DNA of 16,963 nt from JAWXCM01 sp034408745 (GTDB taxonomy: Bacteria > Acidobacteriota > Terriglobia > Bryobacterales > Bryobacteraceae): contig JAWXCM010000204.1 of NCBI GenBank assembly GCA_034408745.1, positions 1 to 16,963 of the forward strand, given 5' to 3'. Below are positions 7,436-14,537 of this stretch, in pieces; positions within the stretch are counted from its first letter, which is position 1, and every line of letters starts with the position of its first letter. The translations under genes and the position numbers were made by a program. A model generated the notes under the pieces. That model saw nothing but the letters and a program-made list of their open reading frames with translations, searched no databases and was not told where the DNA came from.

Positions 7436-8482
7436 TTAACTGTCAACAAAAACGTTCGGCTGGCTATTCGAGTTGAAGCGCAACGGCCTCCCGCCTGGCT
7501 GACGATTCTTAGTCGATTGAAACCTCCACACTGGGTGGCTTAAGCTCTCTCTGCAGCCGTGCTGAAGAAGGTGCAGAGACAACGCTCGGCAGTGCATGTC
7601 GATGTCATCCCGAAGAGTCGTGAGATGCTCCCTTGGAACTACTATCCACTGTGCAAATTGAAGTCCCCAGCGCCACTTCACCCGGATGAAATGGAATCCG
7701 GCCAAGTGCAGTCTTGCACGCAATTCCTGATAGCCGTTCTTTACGGGTTTGCCGCTACCATCCAGATCGCCTTCCGCAATTGGAAACGCCCTACCCCAGG
7801 TCCAAAAAAGAATTAGCGACGGCGCATCTGTCCCGCGGCGAATCACGGAATCAACGATTGTGCCATAGCGATTGCGCTTGCGCTGATCCCCAGGCTGCCG
7901 CCACATCGCGAAGGGATCAAGAAACACCACGTTCTGCCTGCCCCACTGGTTGATCTGTTCTTCGATATATGTCTCACCGTCCAGGGTCTCGTCGTCCCTG
8001 TCTGGTGTAGGGACAACTGCCGGTCGAGGCCGGTGTCTGTGAGGACGGACTTGAGGATTCGCCGCGTCTCAGGCTGCCACTCGTAAAGTTCCAGTCCGTG
8101 TGAACCCGAGTTGATGATCGGCCAGGGTAAAAGCATTGATCAAAGCCGATCCAGCGTACCAATGGAACCCATCCAGCGGGTTCCGCCAGCATCTCAGCCC
8201 ACCCAACACCAAACGCTGCGCCCTGTGCAGCAGGACCTCGCTGCCCGCTTCTGGGTCTGTCCAGAGGCACAAGAGCAGTCGCAACCGCGGATCGGTGGCG
8301 GGGATGCGGTAGATGCCCCGGCCGGCATGGCACTCACGCAAAACGAGACCCTTGCTCCAGGGCTCACGCCCGAGGAGAAAACGGAGTACCGCCAAATAGA
8401 CTGTGTGCCTGACCAGATCGCCGCCGTTCCCGGCGTTTCGATTTTCAATGTTTTCAGGGTCGTCAAGAGACTTCCAGTTCAT
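7436..8482 (-). pseudogene. RlmJ/TcmP-like methyltransferase-type gene, frameshifted
   Basis: The gene starts at the ATG at 8482, directly behind a strong GGAGGAG. The first frame (8482 to about 8115) gives NAGNGGDLVRHTVYLAVLRF and LRECHAGRGIYRIP. These resemble the H-A-G-N-x-x-D-x-x-K-H and H-A-G-x-G-x-Y motifs of RlmJ-type SAM-dependent N6-adenine methyltransferases. WYAGSALINAF then recalls the GSPLIA segment shared with TcmP proteins. A second frame continues as SHGLELYEWQPETRRILK (about 8105-8015). A third resumes with ETYIEEQINQWGRQ, VVFLDPFAMW (a DPxx motif-IV equivalent) and WTWG, down to the stop at 7436-7438. Two shifts, near 8110 and 8015, break the protein. Joined, it would be about 345 aa. 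The stop abuts the tRNA-derived repeat. Whether the substrate is rRNA or something else cannot be told. Confidence 0.6.
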
Positions 8483-8790
8483 GCGACTCCTCCAGCTGCC
8501 AGACTCTCGTCCACCGTCGCGGCGTCGGATTCATGCTGGCGGCCTACTGGGCGTACAAGCTCAGGATCGTCGCCGTGGTTCGTCTCCTGCACCACCATCC
8601 AGTATCCTTCTCGCTGACGTCCCTTGCCAGAACCTCATCCACTCGTTGGCATGCGCGCGGCTGAACCCGACATTCGCCCCAGCCAGGGCAACGAAATGCG
8701 CAGGCGAAAGCGAAAGCCCTTTCACCCGCTCGGCAGGGTCGGGGTTGGATTGCAATCGGAGATTTGTGGAAAGGCCGGGAATCAACTCAA
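8479..8790 (-). pseudogene. Degraded small ORF upstream of the methyltransferase gene
   Basis: On the minus strand a coding-like run with GLSLSPAHFVALAGANVGFS and HANEWMRFWQG continues, after a one-base shift near 8617, as RQREGYWMVVQETN, DDPELVRP and a stop. That stop overlaps the next start codon (ATGA), and the Shine-Dalgarno of the methyltransferase gene lies within its end. The coupling and the smooth joining of the two frames suggest a real upstream gene of the same operon, now broken. No family was recognised and no clear start codon can be chosen. The rest of 8483-8834 holds only this and the operator of the antitoxin gene. Confidence 0.3.
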
Positions 8791-8804
8791 GCCTGTCGAT
8801 TCGT

Positions 8805-8821
8805 GAGATACAATGTATCTC
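8805..8821 (+). promoter_or_regulatory. Palindromic operator and -10 of the dinJ-yafQ-type operon
   Basis: GAGATAC-AAT-GTATCTC is a perfect 7-bp inverted repeat with a 3-bp centre. It contains TACAAT (8809-8814), a good -10 hexamer, and ends against the CGGAGGG ribosome binding site at 8821-8827. Ribbon-helix-helix antitoxins of the RelB/DinJ group repress their own operon through such palindromes, so autoregulation is the natural reading. It also lies upstream of the divergent minus-strand genes. Confidence 0.65.
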
Positions 8822-8834
8822 GGAGGGCTTAACC

Positions 8835-9089
8835 ATGGCGACCACGATGGTCCACGTTCGCGTCGATCAGAAGACGAAGGAGCGGGCCAAAAAGACACTG
8901 GCTGCAATGGGCATGTCGGTGTCTGATGCCGTCCGCATGCTGCTGGTCCGCGTGGTCGCGGAGAAGGCCCTGCCTTTCGATGTGAAGGTTCCCAACGCGA
9001 CCACGATGAAGGCGATGCGCGCAGCCGACGAGGACCAGGGTAAACGCCAGAAATCCGCAGACGCGCTGTTCAAGGATCTGGGAATCTAA
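8835..9089 (+). CDS. dinJ: RelB/DinJ-family antitoxin
   Basis: The 84-aa antitoxin belongs to a type II toxin-antitoxin pair. The N-terminus MVHVRVDQKTKERAKKTLAA followed by MGMSVSDAVRMLLVRVV, EKALPFDV is the ribbon-helix-helix DNA-binding domain of the RelB/DinJ family. E. coli DinJ has the same G-M-x-x-S-D-x-V-R and E-K-A-L-P-F-D landmarks. The C-terminal 30 residues are charged and would wrap the toxin. ATG at 8835 is fixed by GGAGGG 7 nt upstream; the longer in-frame extension to 8403 has no coding character. The toxin gene follows after 3 bp. The palindrome at 8805-8821 is the likely autorepression site. Confidence 0.9.
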   Translation: MATTMVHVRVDQKTKERAKKTLAAMGMSVSDAVRMLLVRVVAEKALPFDVKVPNATTMKAMRAADEDQGKRQKSADALFKDLGI

Positions 9090-9092
9090 TCC

Positions 9093-9359
9093 TTGCGAAA
9101 TCCGATCAGTGGCACGCAGTTCCGGCGCGATGTGAAGCTCGCTCAGAAACGCGGCAAGGACATGGCTGGATTGCGCGAGGTCATCCTGCTGCTGGTGGAG
9201 GGAAGTCCGTTGCCGCCGCGATGTAAGGACCACCCGCTCAGCGGCGACTGGAAGCATTTTCGCGACTGCCACATCGAACCGGATTGGTTGCCGATCTGCA
9301 AGGTCGATGGCGAGGACCTGCACCTCGTCCGCACAGGAACGCACTCGGATCTGTTCTGA
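9093..9359 (+). CDS. yafQ: YafQ-family mRNA interferase toxin
   Basis: The 88-aa toxin of the RelE/YafQ superfamily cleaves mRNA on the ribosome in characterised members. It aligns along its full length with E. coli YafQ: RDVKLAQKRGKDM, KDHPLSGDWKHFRDCHIEPDW and RTGTHSDLF. His47, His60, Asp64, His84 and Phe88 correspond to the E. coli residues His50, His63, Asp67, His87 and Phe91, so the catalytic set is intact. A small change is IYK to ICK at residues 68-70. The start is a TTG at 9093, 3 bp after the antitoxin stop. The weak start with no strong Shine-Dalgarno fits translation coupled to, and below the level of, the antitoxin. It is the last gene before the distal tRNA-derived repeat. Confidence 0.92.
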   Translation: MRNPISGTQFRRDVKLAQKRGKDMAGLREVILLLVEGSPLPPRCKDHPLSGDWKHFRDCHIEPDWLPICKVDGEDLHLVRTGTHSDLF

Positions 9360-9445
9360 GGGGTTACCGAAGATGACCGGACAGGGGTGCCACACAGCCC
9401 CGCCACAACCGCCGCCTCCCTGCGCGAGGTGGGCGACCTGTGCGC

Positions 9446-9495
9446 CACGTCGGAGGTCGCGAGCTCCAGCCCCGTCGTCCCCCGCCATTCCCTCC
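9446..9495 (+). repeat. Putative attachment site copy 2 (decayed tRNA-Asp 3' end)
   Basis: This is a direct repeat of 7387-7435: CACGTCGGAGGTCGCG, then GAGCTCCAG in place of GGGTTCGAG, then CCCCGTCGTCCCC with one extra C, GCCATTCCCTCC. The substitutions hit the T loop, so it could not be a working tRNA, and no tRNA 5' half is present. A looser match (GACCTGT plus four extra bases) continues just upstream. Sequence on either side is otherwise unrelated to the tRNA locus. Confidence 0.7.
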
Positions 9496-9594
9496 ACCCT
9501 TAGGGCTCCGCCGCTTACCCCCCTTCAATCTGAGCCGCCGCTGGTTTTGGTGAAATCGTGGATTGCTCGATATCTTACAATGAAGGCGGTACCA

Positions 9595-10149
9595 ATGGCC
9601 TTGCGCTTCAACGAACGGCGGGCGACTGAGGCGGCGGCGCGCTTCCTGAAACTCCGAGGTGGCCGGATGAGCTATCTGAAGCTCATTAAGATGCTGTACT
9701 TCCTCGACAGGGAGGCGATCCTACGGTGGGGCAGGCCCGTGACCACCGACAGGTACGTCTCGATGGATAACGGGCCGGTGGTCAGCCGGATCTACGATCT
9801 GATTCGCGAGGAATCCGCTCCGGGCACCGATTCGATTTGGCGGCACTACATCTCCGCGCCCCAGGAATGGGAAGTCGCGCTCCTCGCCGACCCGGAAACC
9901 GATGAACTCTCCCGAGTCGAAGAAGCCTTGATCGACGAGATCTACACCGCCTGCGGGAAGATGACCCGTTGGGATCTGGTCCGCATGTCGCATGAACTGC
10001 CGGAGTGGCAGGACCCCAACGGCAGCGCGATCCCGATTCAGTACATCGATATTCTGCGGGCCGGGAGCAAGACCGAAAGCGAGATCGCGGCCGTGGAGGC
10101 CGAATTGGAGTCGCTGGCTATCACGGAAGCTATGCTGCAACCGGCATAG
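9595..10149 (+). CDS. Panacea-domain (DUF4065-like) protein, probable antitoxin
   Basis: The product is 184 aa. KLIKMLYFLDREAILRWGRP, MDNGPVVSRIYDLI and the later TRWDLVRMSHELPEW are the landmarks of the Panacea (DUF4065, GepA/SocA-like) domain. This all-helical domain has been shown to act as the antitoxin in many toxin-antitoxin pairs with widely different toxins. ATG at 9595 is chosen because AAGGCGG lies 5 nt upstream; an in-frame ATG at 9580 is possible, and the extension to 9307 only covers the tRNA-derived repeat. The next gene begins on the base after the TAG, so the two form a tight operon. A TACAAT at 9576-9581 could be a -10 box, without a clear -35. Confidence 0.85.
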   Translation: MALRFNERRATEAAARFLKLRGGRMSYLKLIKMLYFLDREAILRWGRPVTTDRYVSMDNGPVVSRIYDLIREESAPGTDSIWRHYISAPQEWEVALLADPETDELSRVEEALIDEIYTACGKMTRWDLVRMSHELPEWQDPNGSAIPIQYIDILRAGSKTESEIAAVEAELESLAITEAMLQPA

Positions 10150-10534
10150 ATGGATTGCGGCGACACGTTCCTCATCCCCGCTCCTGGCGGGGCAGCTACG
10201 CCGCATCTCTGGATCGCCGTCACTCAACCCGACCCACAGACACACCTTTGCGCCACCGTCAGCGTCACCACGTTGCGGAACAGCAAGGACCAGACGGTCA
10301 TTCTCCGGCCCGGCGACCACCCTTTCATTCACACGTCACGACTCCACCATCTTCTACGGCGACGCTATGATCGTCGATGCGCTTCGGCTTGAATCCGAAA
10401 TCGCGGCGGGACTGGCGCTGGTCATGGAGAAGTGCTCGAACGCGACTCTGAAGCTCATTCAGGACGGCGTGGCCGCATCGCCCTTCACCAGACCGAAGAT
10501 CCTGCGATTCTGCCGGGAACACTGGCGGCGATAA
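10150..10534 (+). pseudogene. Small beta-rich partner of the Panacea gene, frameshifted
   Basis: The product begins MDCGDTFLIPAPGG, HLWIAVTQPDP, CATVSVTTLRNSKDQTVILR and PGDHPFI. A second frame then gives HDSTIFYGDAMIVDALRLE and a helical tail with FTRPKILRFCREHW. The order of short strands starting with GDxFLIP and the PGDHPFI turn suggest a PemK/MazF-like barrel, but this is inferred from pattern only. The two frames are split at 10330-10337. Removing four bases (ACAC, 10331-10334) restores I-R-H-D and one continuous protein of about 127 aa. Its position directly behind a Panacea gene makes it the candidate toxin. Disruption would leave the antitoxin orphaned, unless the shift is a sequencing error. 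Confidence 0.6.
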
Positions 10535-10649
10535 GGCGGATCATGGCGTTGATCGGAAAACGAAGGAGTGTGCCGCGAAGACGCTGGCCGCGACAGGCAA
10601 TCCTACGGTTTCGGGCGTAGCTGGACTCCCCTTTCGTCGTCCGCCTGCT

Positions 10650-11579
10650 CTACACAGACTCAGGCATTTTCCAGCCATTCGCCTCAGAGATCTCGGAATG
10701 AGGACGGCTCTCGGGCACGTCGGGAAGCCCGGCCAGAAAGATCGCCTCGGCCCGATAATCTACATAGGCCTCAAAGATGAAATCGTTCCAATACTGCCGA
10801 GTCGGCCCGAATTTCATATGATTCCCATACCCGTCGGCCGCCGATGTGTCGCCGATGGCGCGCTGGAAGTACGCCCGCCACTCCGCCAACCCCGGGTGCA
10901 GCACAATGTAGGGCGTCGTGAACACCACGTGCTCCTCGCCGCCTGGAAGAGGAGGGGGCAACACCCGCGCATACCAAAGTTGGCCCTTCTTTCCGCCATC
11001 GCCGGACGGAACGATCGCCCGACACACCGCACCGGTAAACACGTCCTCAAGAACGGTCAGTTTGCCCTTCCTGCCACGGTGAATGTATAACCCCATGCGC
11101 GACTCCCCCATCGCCTGGATCAGGCGCAACAGCTCGGCGTCCATGCCAAACGACGCGCCAATTTCATAGACCGTGCTGCCGATCGTCTCGTTGGACGGGC
11201 CCGCGCACGCGTCGAAAAGCGCCCAGCACGTGAAGTACGAACCCGTCAGTGGACTCATCGGAGGCCCTGACGGCAGATACAGCTCCTCGGCCTGGGAGAT
11301 GATGTCCGCAAAGGGCGCCATCTCCTTCAACGCCGTCAACTGTTCCGACATTAGTGAAATCTGGATCTGCGGGTACAGGTAAGCGGCGAAAGCCGGAGGG
11401 AGCGCGGCAAACTCCGCCTGTGCCGTGATTTCCTTTTCCATCTCCTCTGCCGTGCCGCCACCATCGGCCCAACTGCTGATGTCGACGGCCTTGCCTCGGC
11501 CGCGCCGCTTCATCCGGGCAATCACCTTCTTTGCGATCGGCCGTTCGCTCAATGCCTCGTCGGCTTTCGTCTTGTCCAT
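10650..11579 (-). CDS. Conserved-looking hypothetical protein (309 aa), second gene of a pair
   Basis: The function is unknown. The start is set at the ATG at 11579, which has AGGAGG 6 nt upstream and gives a product beginning MDKTKADEALSERP. The longer frame from 11645 lies inside the preceding gene. The first 60 residues are basic (VIARMKRRGRGKAVD). The remainder looks globular and soluble, with aromatic-rich segments in the C-terminal half (GSYFTCWALFDAC, MKFGPTRQYWNDFIFEAYVD). No signal peptide, membrane segment or known catalytic motif was seen. It overlaps the upstream 429-aa gene by 31 bp with its own strong ribosome binding site, so the two are co-expressed. The plus-strand frames opposite are shadows. 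Confidence 0.7.
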   Translation of the reverse strand: MDKTKADEALSERPIAKKVIARMKRRGRGKAVDISSWADGGGTAEEMEKEITAQAEFAALPPAFAAYLYPQIQISLMSEQLTALKEMAPFADIISQAEELYLPSGPPMSPLTGSYFTCWALFDACAGPSNETIGSTVYEIGASFGMDAELLRLIQAMGESRMGLYIHRGRKGKLTVLEDVFTGAVCRAIVPSGDGGKKGQLWYARVLPPPLPGGEEHVVFTTPYIVLHPGLAEWRAYFQRAIGDTSAADGYGNHMKFGPTRQYWNDFIFEAYVDYRAEAIFLAGLPDVPESRPHSEISEANGWKMPESV

Positions 11580-12838
11580 GTCCGTTCCTCCTCTGTCCCC
11601 GCCTGTCCTTCTGCTCCGCCCGACGGTGGACCCTCGCGCAGGCACCGGCGGATGACAACATCGTGGAATGCCCCTCCGGGTTGTTTCGCCGCAAGAGCCA
11701 CCACATCGGCGCAGGCGTCGGAAGCCAACCCCAGGTGGACCGCCGCCGCCATGAAGTGGTCGCAGGCGTCGATTACATCGGCGCCGGTCACTTCATACCC
11801 GTAGCCCTCCAGTATCCGCTGGACAGCCAGCCGACCCACCTGCAGCGAGAACCGGGCATCCACCTGCAGCAGGTCCCGCGACGCGCGGCTGAGCGTGCGC
11901 GGATCGGTGCGGCCCCGGTGGGCAAGTTCCAGAGCGAGGTCCAGAAAGCCGGCGTCTTTCGCCGCGGCAAACCAACGGCCGGCATCGCCGCTCGATTCGG
12001 CCAAATCCAGCAGGACCGCCCTGGGATCGCGGCTGGGGTACTTTCTGACGACCGCGCGGAACGTGGCGAGCCCGGTGGAAGAGACGTTCGCCGTCAGGGC
12101 ATACTTCTCGTACGCGTCATCCACCCTGCCCACACCGAGCAGGATCCGCTCACACGCGGCGTCGATGGCCGCATCCGGCTGATTCAGGCCGCGCGACGCT
12201 TCCGCATAAGCCAGCGCTTCATCCGTTCTGCCCTCGGACAGCAACGCCTCCATGCCAAATTTCCGATCCGGCCAGAACGGGTATCGCCGCAGCGCCAACA
12301 GCTCAAACAGCTCCTGATGACGGCCCGCCGCCAGCAGGCTGGAGAGGCATAAGGAGGTCCCGCGCACGTAGTTGCCGGGCCGCGGATCGGACCAGGCCGC
12401 CCGAAGCAGGCCGATGAGTTGGTCGGCCCAGAAGGAGGCCACCTCACGGGACCGGCACAACTCGCCCCACCGACATTCCATCGGAGAGAGGTACTCCACG
12501 CCGTCTTCCTCGATCGCCTGCCAGAGCCGGTCCAGCCACTTGTCCCTGGTCTTCCGGTCGGCGGGAGCCTCGATCAGGATCGGCAGCAGGTCCTGCTGCG
12601 CCCCGTACACCGCACCGCCGAGAGCGCCAGACGACGTGTCAATATCCTGGAACGCCGGCCAAATTTTCTCTGCCAGGATCACCACACCGTCGCCAGCGGT
12701 TACCGGATCTACTCTCGCCACCTTCCTGATCTCGGTGACGGCCTCCTTCAGGCGCTGGCACGCCAGACGCGAACCCTTCCATCCGAATGCGTGGGAACGG
12801 AGACGGGATCTGAACTGCCAGTGTTGCCTGGTCGACAT
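11549..12838 (-). CDS. Helical-repeat hypothetical protein (429 aa), first gene of a pair
   Basis: The product is soluble and predominantly helical, without signal peptide or membrane segments. Phrases such as EALLSEGRTDEALAYAEASR, ACERILLGVGRVDDAYEKYA, TFRAVVRKYPSRDPRAVLLD and GRWFAAAKDAGFLDLALELA look like TPR-type solenoid repeats. I recall a family (perhaps DUF6880) with very similar wording, including WQFRSRLRSHAFGWKGS near the N-terminus, but cannot confirm it. The ATG at 12838 keeps that N-terminal motif; no Shine-Dalgarno is evident, so the start is uncertain. The C-terminal 35 residues are charged and low-complexity and lie over the next gene's leader. The gene is divergent from the DUF1186/SEC-C gene across 60 bp. 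Confidence 0.75.
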   Translation of the reverse strand: MSTRQHWQFRSRLRSHAFGWKGSRLACQRLKEAVTEIRKVARVDPVTAGDGVVILAEKIWPAFQDIDTSSGALGGAVYGAQQDLLPILIEAPADRKTRDKWLDRLWQAIEEDGVEYLSPMECRWGELCRSREVASFWADQLIGLLRAAWSDPRPGNYVRGTSLCLSSLLAAGRHQELFELLALRRYPFWPDRKFGMEALLSEGRTDEALAYAEASRGLNQPDAAIDAACERILLGVGRVDDAYEKYALTANVSSTGLATFRAVVRKYPSRDPRAVLLDLAESSGDAGRWFAAAKDAGFLDLALELAHRGRTDPRTLSRASRDLLQVDARFSLQVGRLAVQRILEGYGYEVTGADVIDACDHFMAAAVHLGLASDACADVVALAAKQPGGAFHDVVIRRCLREGPPSGGAEGQAGTEEERTWTRRKPTRH

Positions 12839-12898
12839 CGGTTGAGATTATTCTGGCATACGGCAGCCATCTGGACCGTAGCAGAATAAAGGACAAGT

Positions 12899-13816
12899 AT
12901 GCCCGCACAAGACACGATGGAAATAGCCGACATCCTCAGAAGTATCGAAGGCGTCACCGGTAGGTTCGAACGAGCTGCCGTCGATGCAGCCGTGGCGCGC
13001 CGCGAAGAAATCACGCCGGAACTTCTGCGCATTCTGGAGCACACCGTCGACCATGCGCCGCAAGTCGATGCCGAGGGCGATTACATGGCACACCTGTATG
13101 CCATGTTTCTGCTGGCCCAGTTCCGCGAGACTCGCGCCTACCCCCTTATAGTCCGCTTTGCGAGCCTTCCCGGCAACCTCCTGGAATCGCTCTGCGGAGA
13201 CTTCATTACGGAAGACCTGGGCCAGGTACTGGCCTCCGTGTGCGGCGGCGACCTGTCCGGCATTCAGTCCCTGATCGAGAATGAGGACACCAACGAATGG
13301 GTCCGGGGCGCGGCTTTGAGCAGCCTCGTGACGCTGGTGGCCGCCGGGCAAACCAGCCGCGATGAGATCGTGAGCTACTTCGCCAGCCTGTTCCGTGGCA
13401 AGCTGGAACGGCAGTGGTCCCACACATGGGATTGCCTGGTTTCCTATACCTCAGATCTCTATCCCGCGGAACTGATCGACGATATCGAACGTGCTTACAA
13501 CGAAGGCCTGGTCGATCCCGGCTACATTCGTTTCGACGGCGTCAAACGCGACCTGGCGGCGGGCAAGGATCGCGTTCTCGCCAGGCTCGCAACCGATTCC
13601 CACCGGCGCCTTGTGGACGACACTGTGGCTGAGATGCAATGGTGGGCGTGCTTTCGAGACGGTAACCGGAAAGACGCTTCTGGCTCAGATCAAGCTGCGA
13701 GTCCCAAACCAGACGCGGAGTCTTCGCAGTTCATAAGGGCAACGCCAAAAGTTGGCCGGAATGAACCATGTCCATGCGGCAGCGGCAAGAAGCACAAGAA
13801 GTGCTGCGGTACATGA
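12899..13816 (+). CDS. DUF1186-like protein with C-terminal SEC-C zinc motif
   Basis: The 305-aa soluble protein starts at an ATG with AAAGGAC about 5 nt upstream. Residues 1 to about 255 are helical repeats (ITPELLRILEHTVDHAP, HLYAMFLLAQFRETRAYPLI, EDTNEWVRGAALSSLVTLVAAG) typical of the DUF1186 family. After a variable linker, the last 20 residues are a SEC-C zinc-binding motif (NEPCPCGSGKKHKKCC; Cys291, Cys293, Cys302, Cys303), the same motif that ends SecA. SEC-C motifs serve in SecB/ribosome-type interactions and in many stand-alone proteins of unknown role. The specific function here is unknown. It may share the 60-bp divergent promoter region with the two hypothetical genes to its left. 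The ABC transporter follows in the same orientation after 22 bp. Confidence 0.88.
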   Translation: MPAQDTMEIADILRSIEGVTGRFERAAVDAAVARREEITPELLRILEHTVDHAPQVDAEGDYMAHLYAMFLLAQFRETRAYPLIVRFASLPGNLLESLCGDFITEDLGQVLASVCGGDLSGIQSLIENEDTNEWVRGAALSSLVTLVAAGQTSRDEIVSYFASLFRGKLERQWSHTWDCLVSYTSDLYPAELIDDIERAYNEGLVDPGYIRFDGVKRDLAAGKDRVLARLATDSHRRLVDDTVAEMQWWACFRDGNRKDASGSDQAASPKPDAESSQFIRATPKVGRNEPCPCGSGKKHKKCCGT

Positions 13817-13838
13817 CCCGGCGGCATCTAACGGCATA

Positions 13839-14537
13839 GTGAGTTTTCTTTCCATTCGAAACGCGGTGAAGGACTACACGTCAGACGGCGTTCCCGTGCG
13901 AGCCCTTCATGGCGTGTCTCTCGACGTAGAGCCTGGGCAACTGGTCGCTCTGGTTGGGCGCAGCGGCTGCGGCAAGTCGACGCTGCTCAACCTGGCAGGC
14001 GCGATGGACTTCCCCACACAGGGCGAGGTGCACGTAGGCGGCGTACTGACCTCGACGCTCGACGACGCCGGCCTGACGCGCCTCCGCAGGTCGAAAATTG
14101 GGTTCGTTTTCCAGTCCTTCCAGCTAATGCCGACCCTCACCGTAGTCGAAAATGTCGAGCTCCCGCTGATGCTCGCAGGCAAGTCCGACGTCCGGCGTGT
14201 AGCGCTCAACAAGCTGCGCGAGATGGAGATGGAAGAGTTCGCCGCACGCATGCCGTTCCAGCTCTCCGGCGGCCAGATGCAGCGCGTCGCCATTGCCCGA
14301 GCCCTGGTCCATTCTCCCGGACTGCTGCTGGCCGATGAGCCAACCGGCAACCTCGACAGCACCACCGGCGATCGCATTCTGGAGCTGTTGCGCTCGCTCA
14401 CCGCGCAGCACGGAACGGCAATCGTGATGGCGACCCACAGCGCCGAAGCGGCCAGCATCGCCGACGTCGTGGTGAAAATGCGCGACGGGCGCGTGGAGAG
14501 TAGCGAATGCCGTACCTCGCCATCTTTTATCGCCTGA
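13839..14537 (+). CDS. ABC transporter ATP-binding protein (LolD/MacB/YbbA type)
   Basis: The 232-aa ATPase energises the FtsX-type permease encoded next. It carries Walker A GRSGCGKST (residues 40-48), the Q-loop in FVFQSFQLMPTLTVVENV, the signature LSGGQMQRVAIARAL, Walker B LLLADEPTGNLDS and the H-loop THS. The 'PTLTVVENVELPL' and 'EPTGNLDS' wording places it in the o228/MacB subfamily, whose members act on lipoproteins, peptides or envelope substrates rather than importing nutrients. GTG at 13839 is chosen because it gives the family's usual N-terminus and length (E. coli YbbA 228 aa). No Shine-Dalgarno is clear, and the frame remains open back to 13752 inside the preceding gene. It overlaps the permease gene by 31 bp. 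Confidence 0.93.
   Translation: MSFLSIRNAVKDYTSDGVPVRALHGVSLDVEPGQLVALVGRSGCGKSTLLNLAGAMDFPTQGEVHVGGVLTSTLDDAGLTRLRRSKIGFVFQSFQLMPTLTVVENVELPLMLAGKSDVRRVALNKLREMEMEEFAARMPFQLSGGQMQRVAIARALVHSPGLLLADEPTGNLDSTTGDRILELLRSLTAQHGTAIVMATHSAEAASIADVVVKMRDGRVESSECRTSPSFIA

Noticed and set aside
9307..9594. N-terminal extension of the Panacea gene
   Set aside because: The extension translates the tRNA-derived repeat and proline-rich junk; a good ribosome binding site marks the ATG at 9595.
10634..10645. TCGTCGTCCGCC, loosely like the tRNA-Asp 3' end, as a third attachment site
   Set aside because: Only about 10 bases agree and the surrounding T-arm sequence is absent, so chance is likely.
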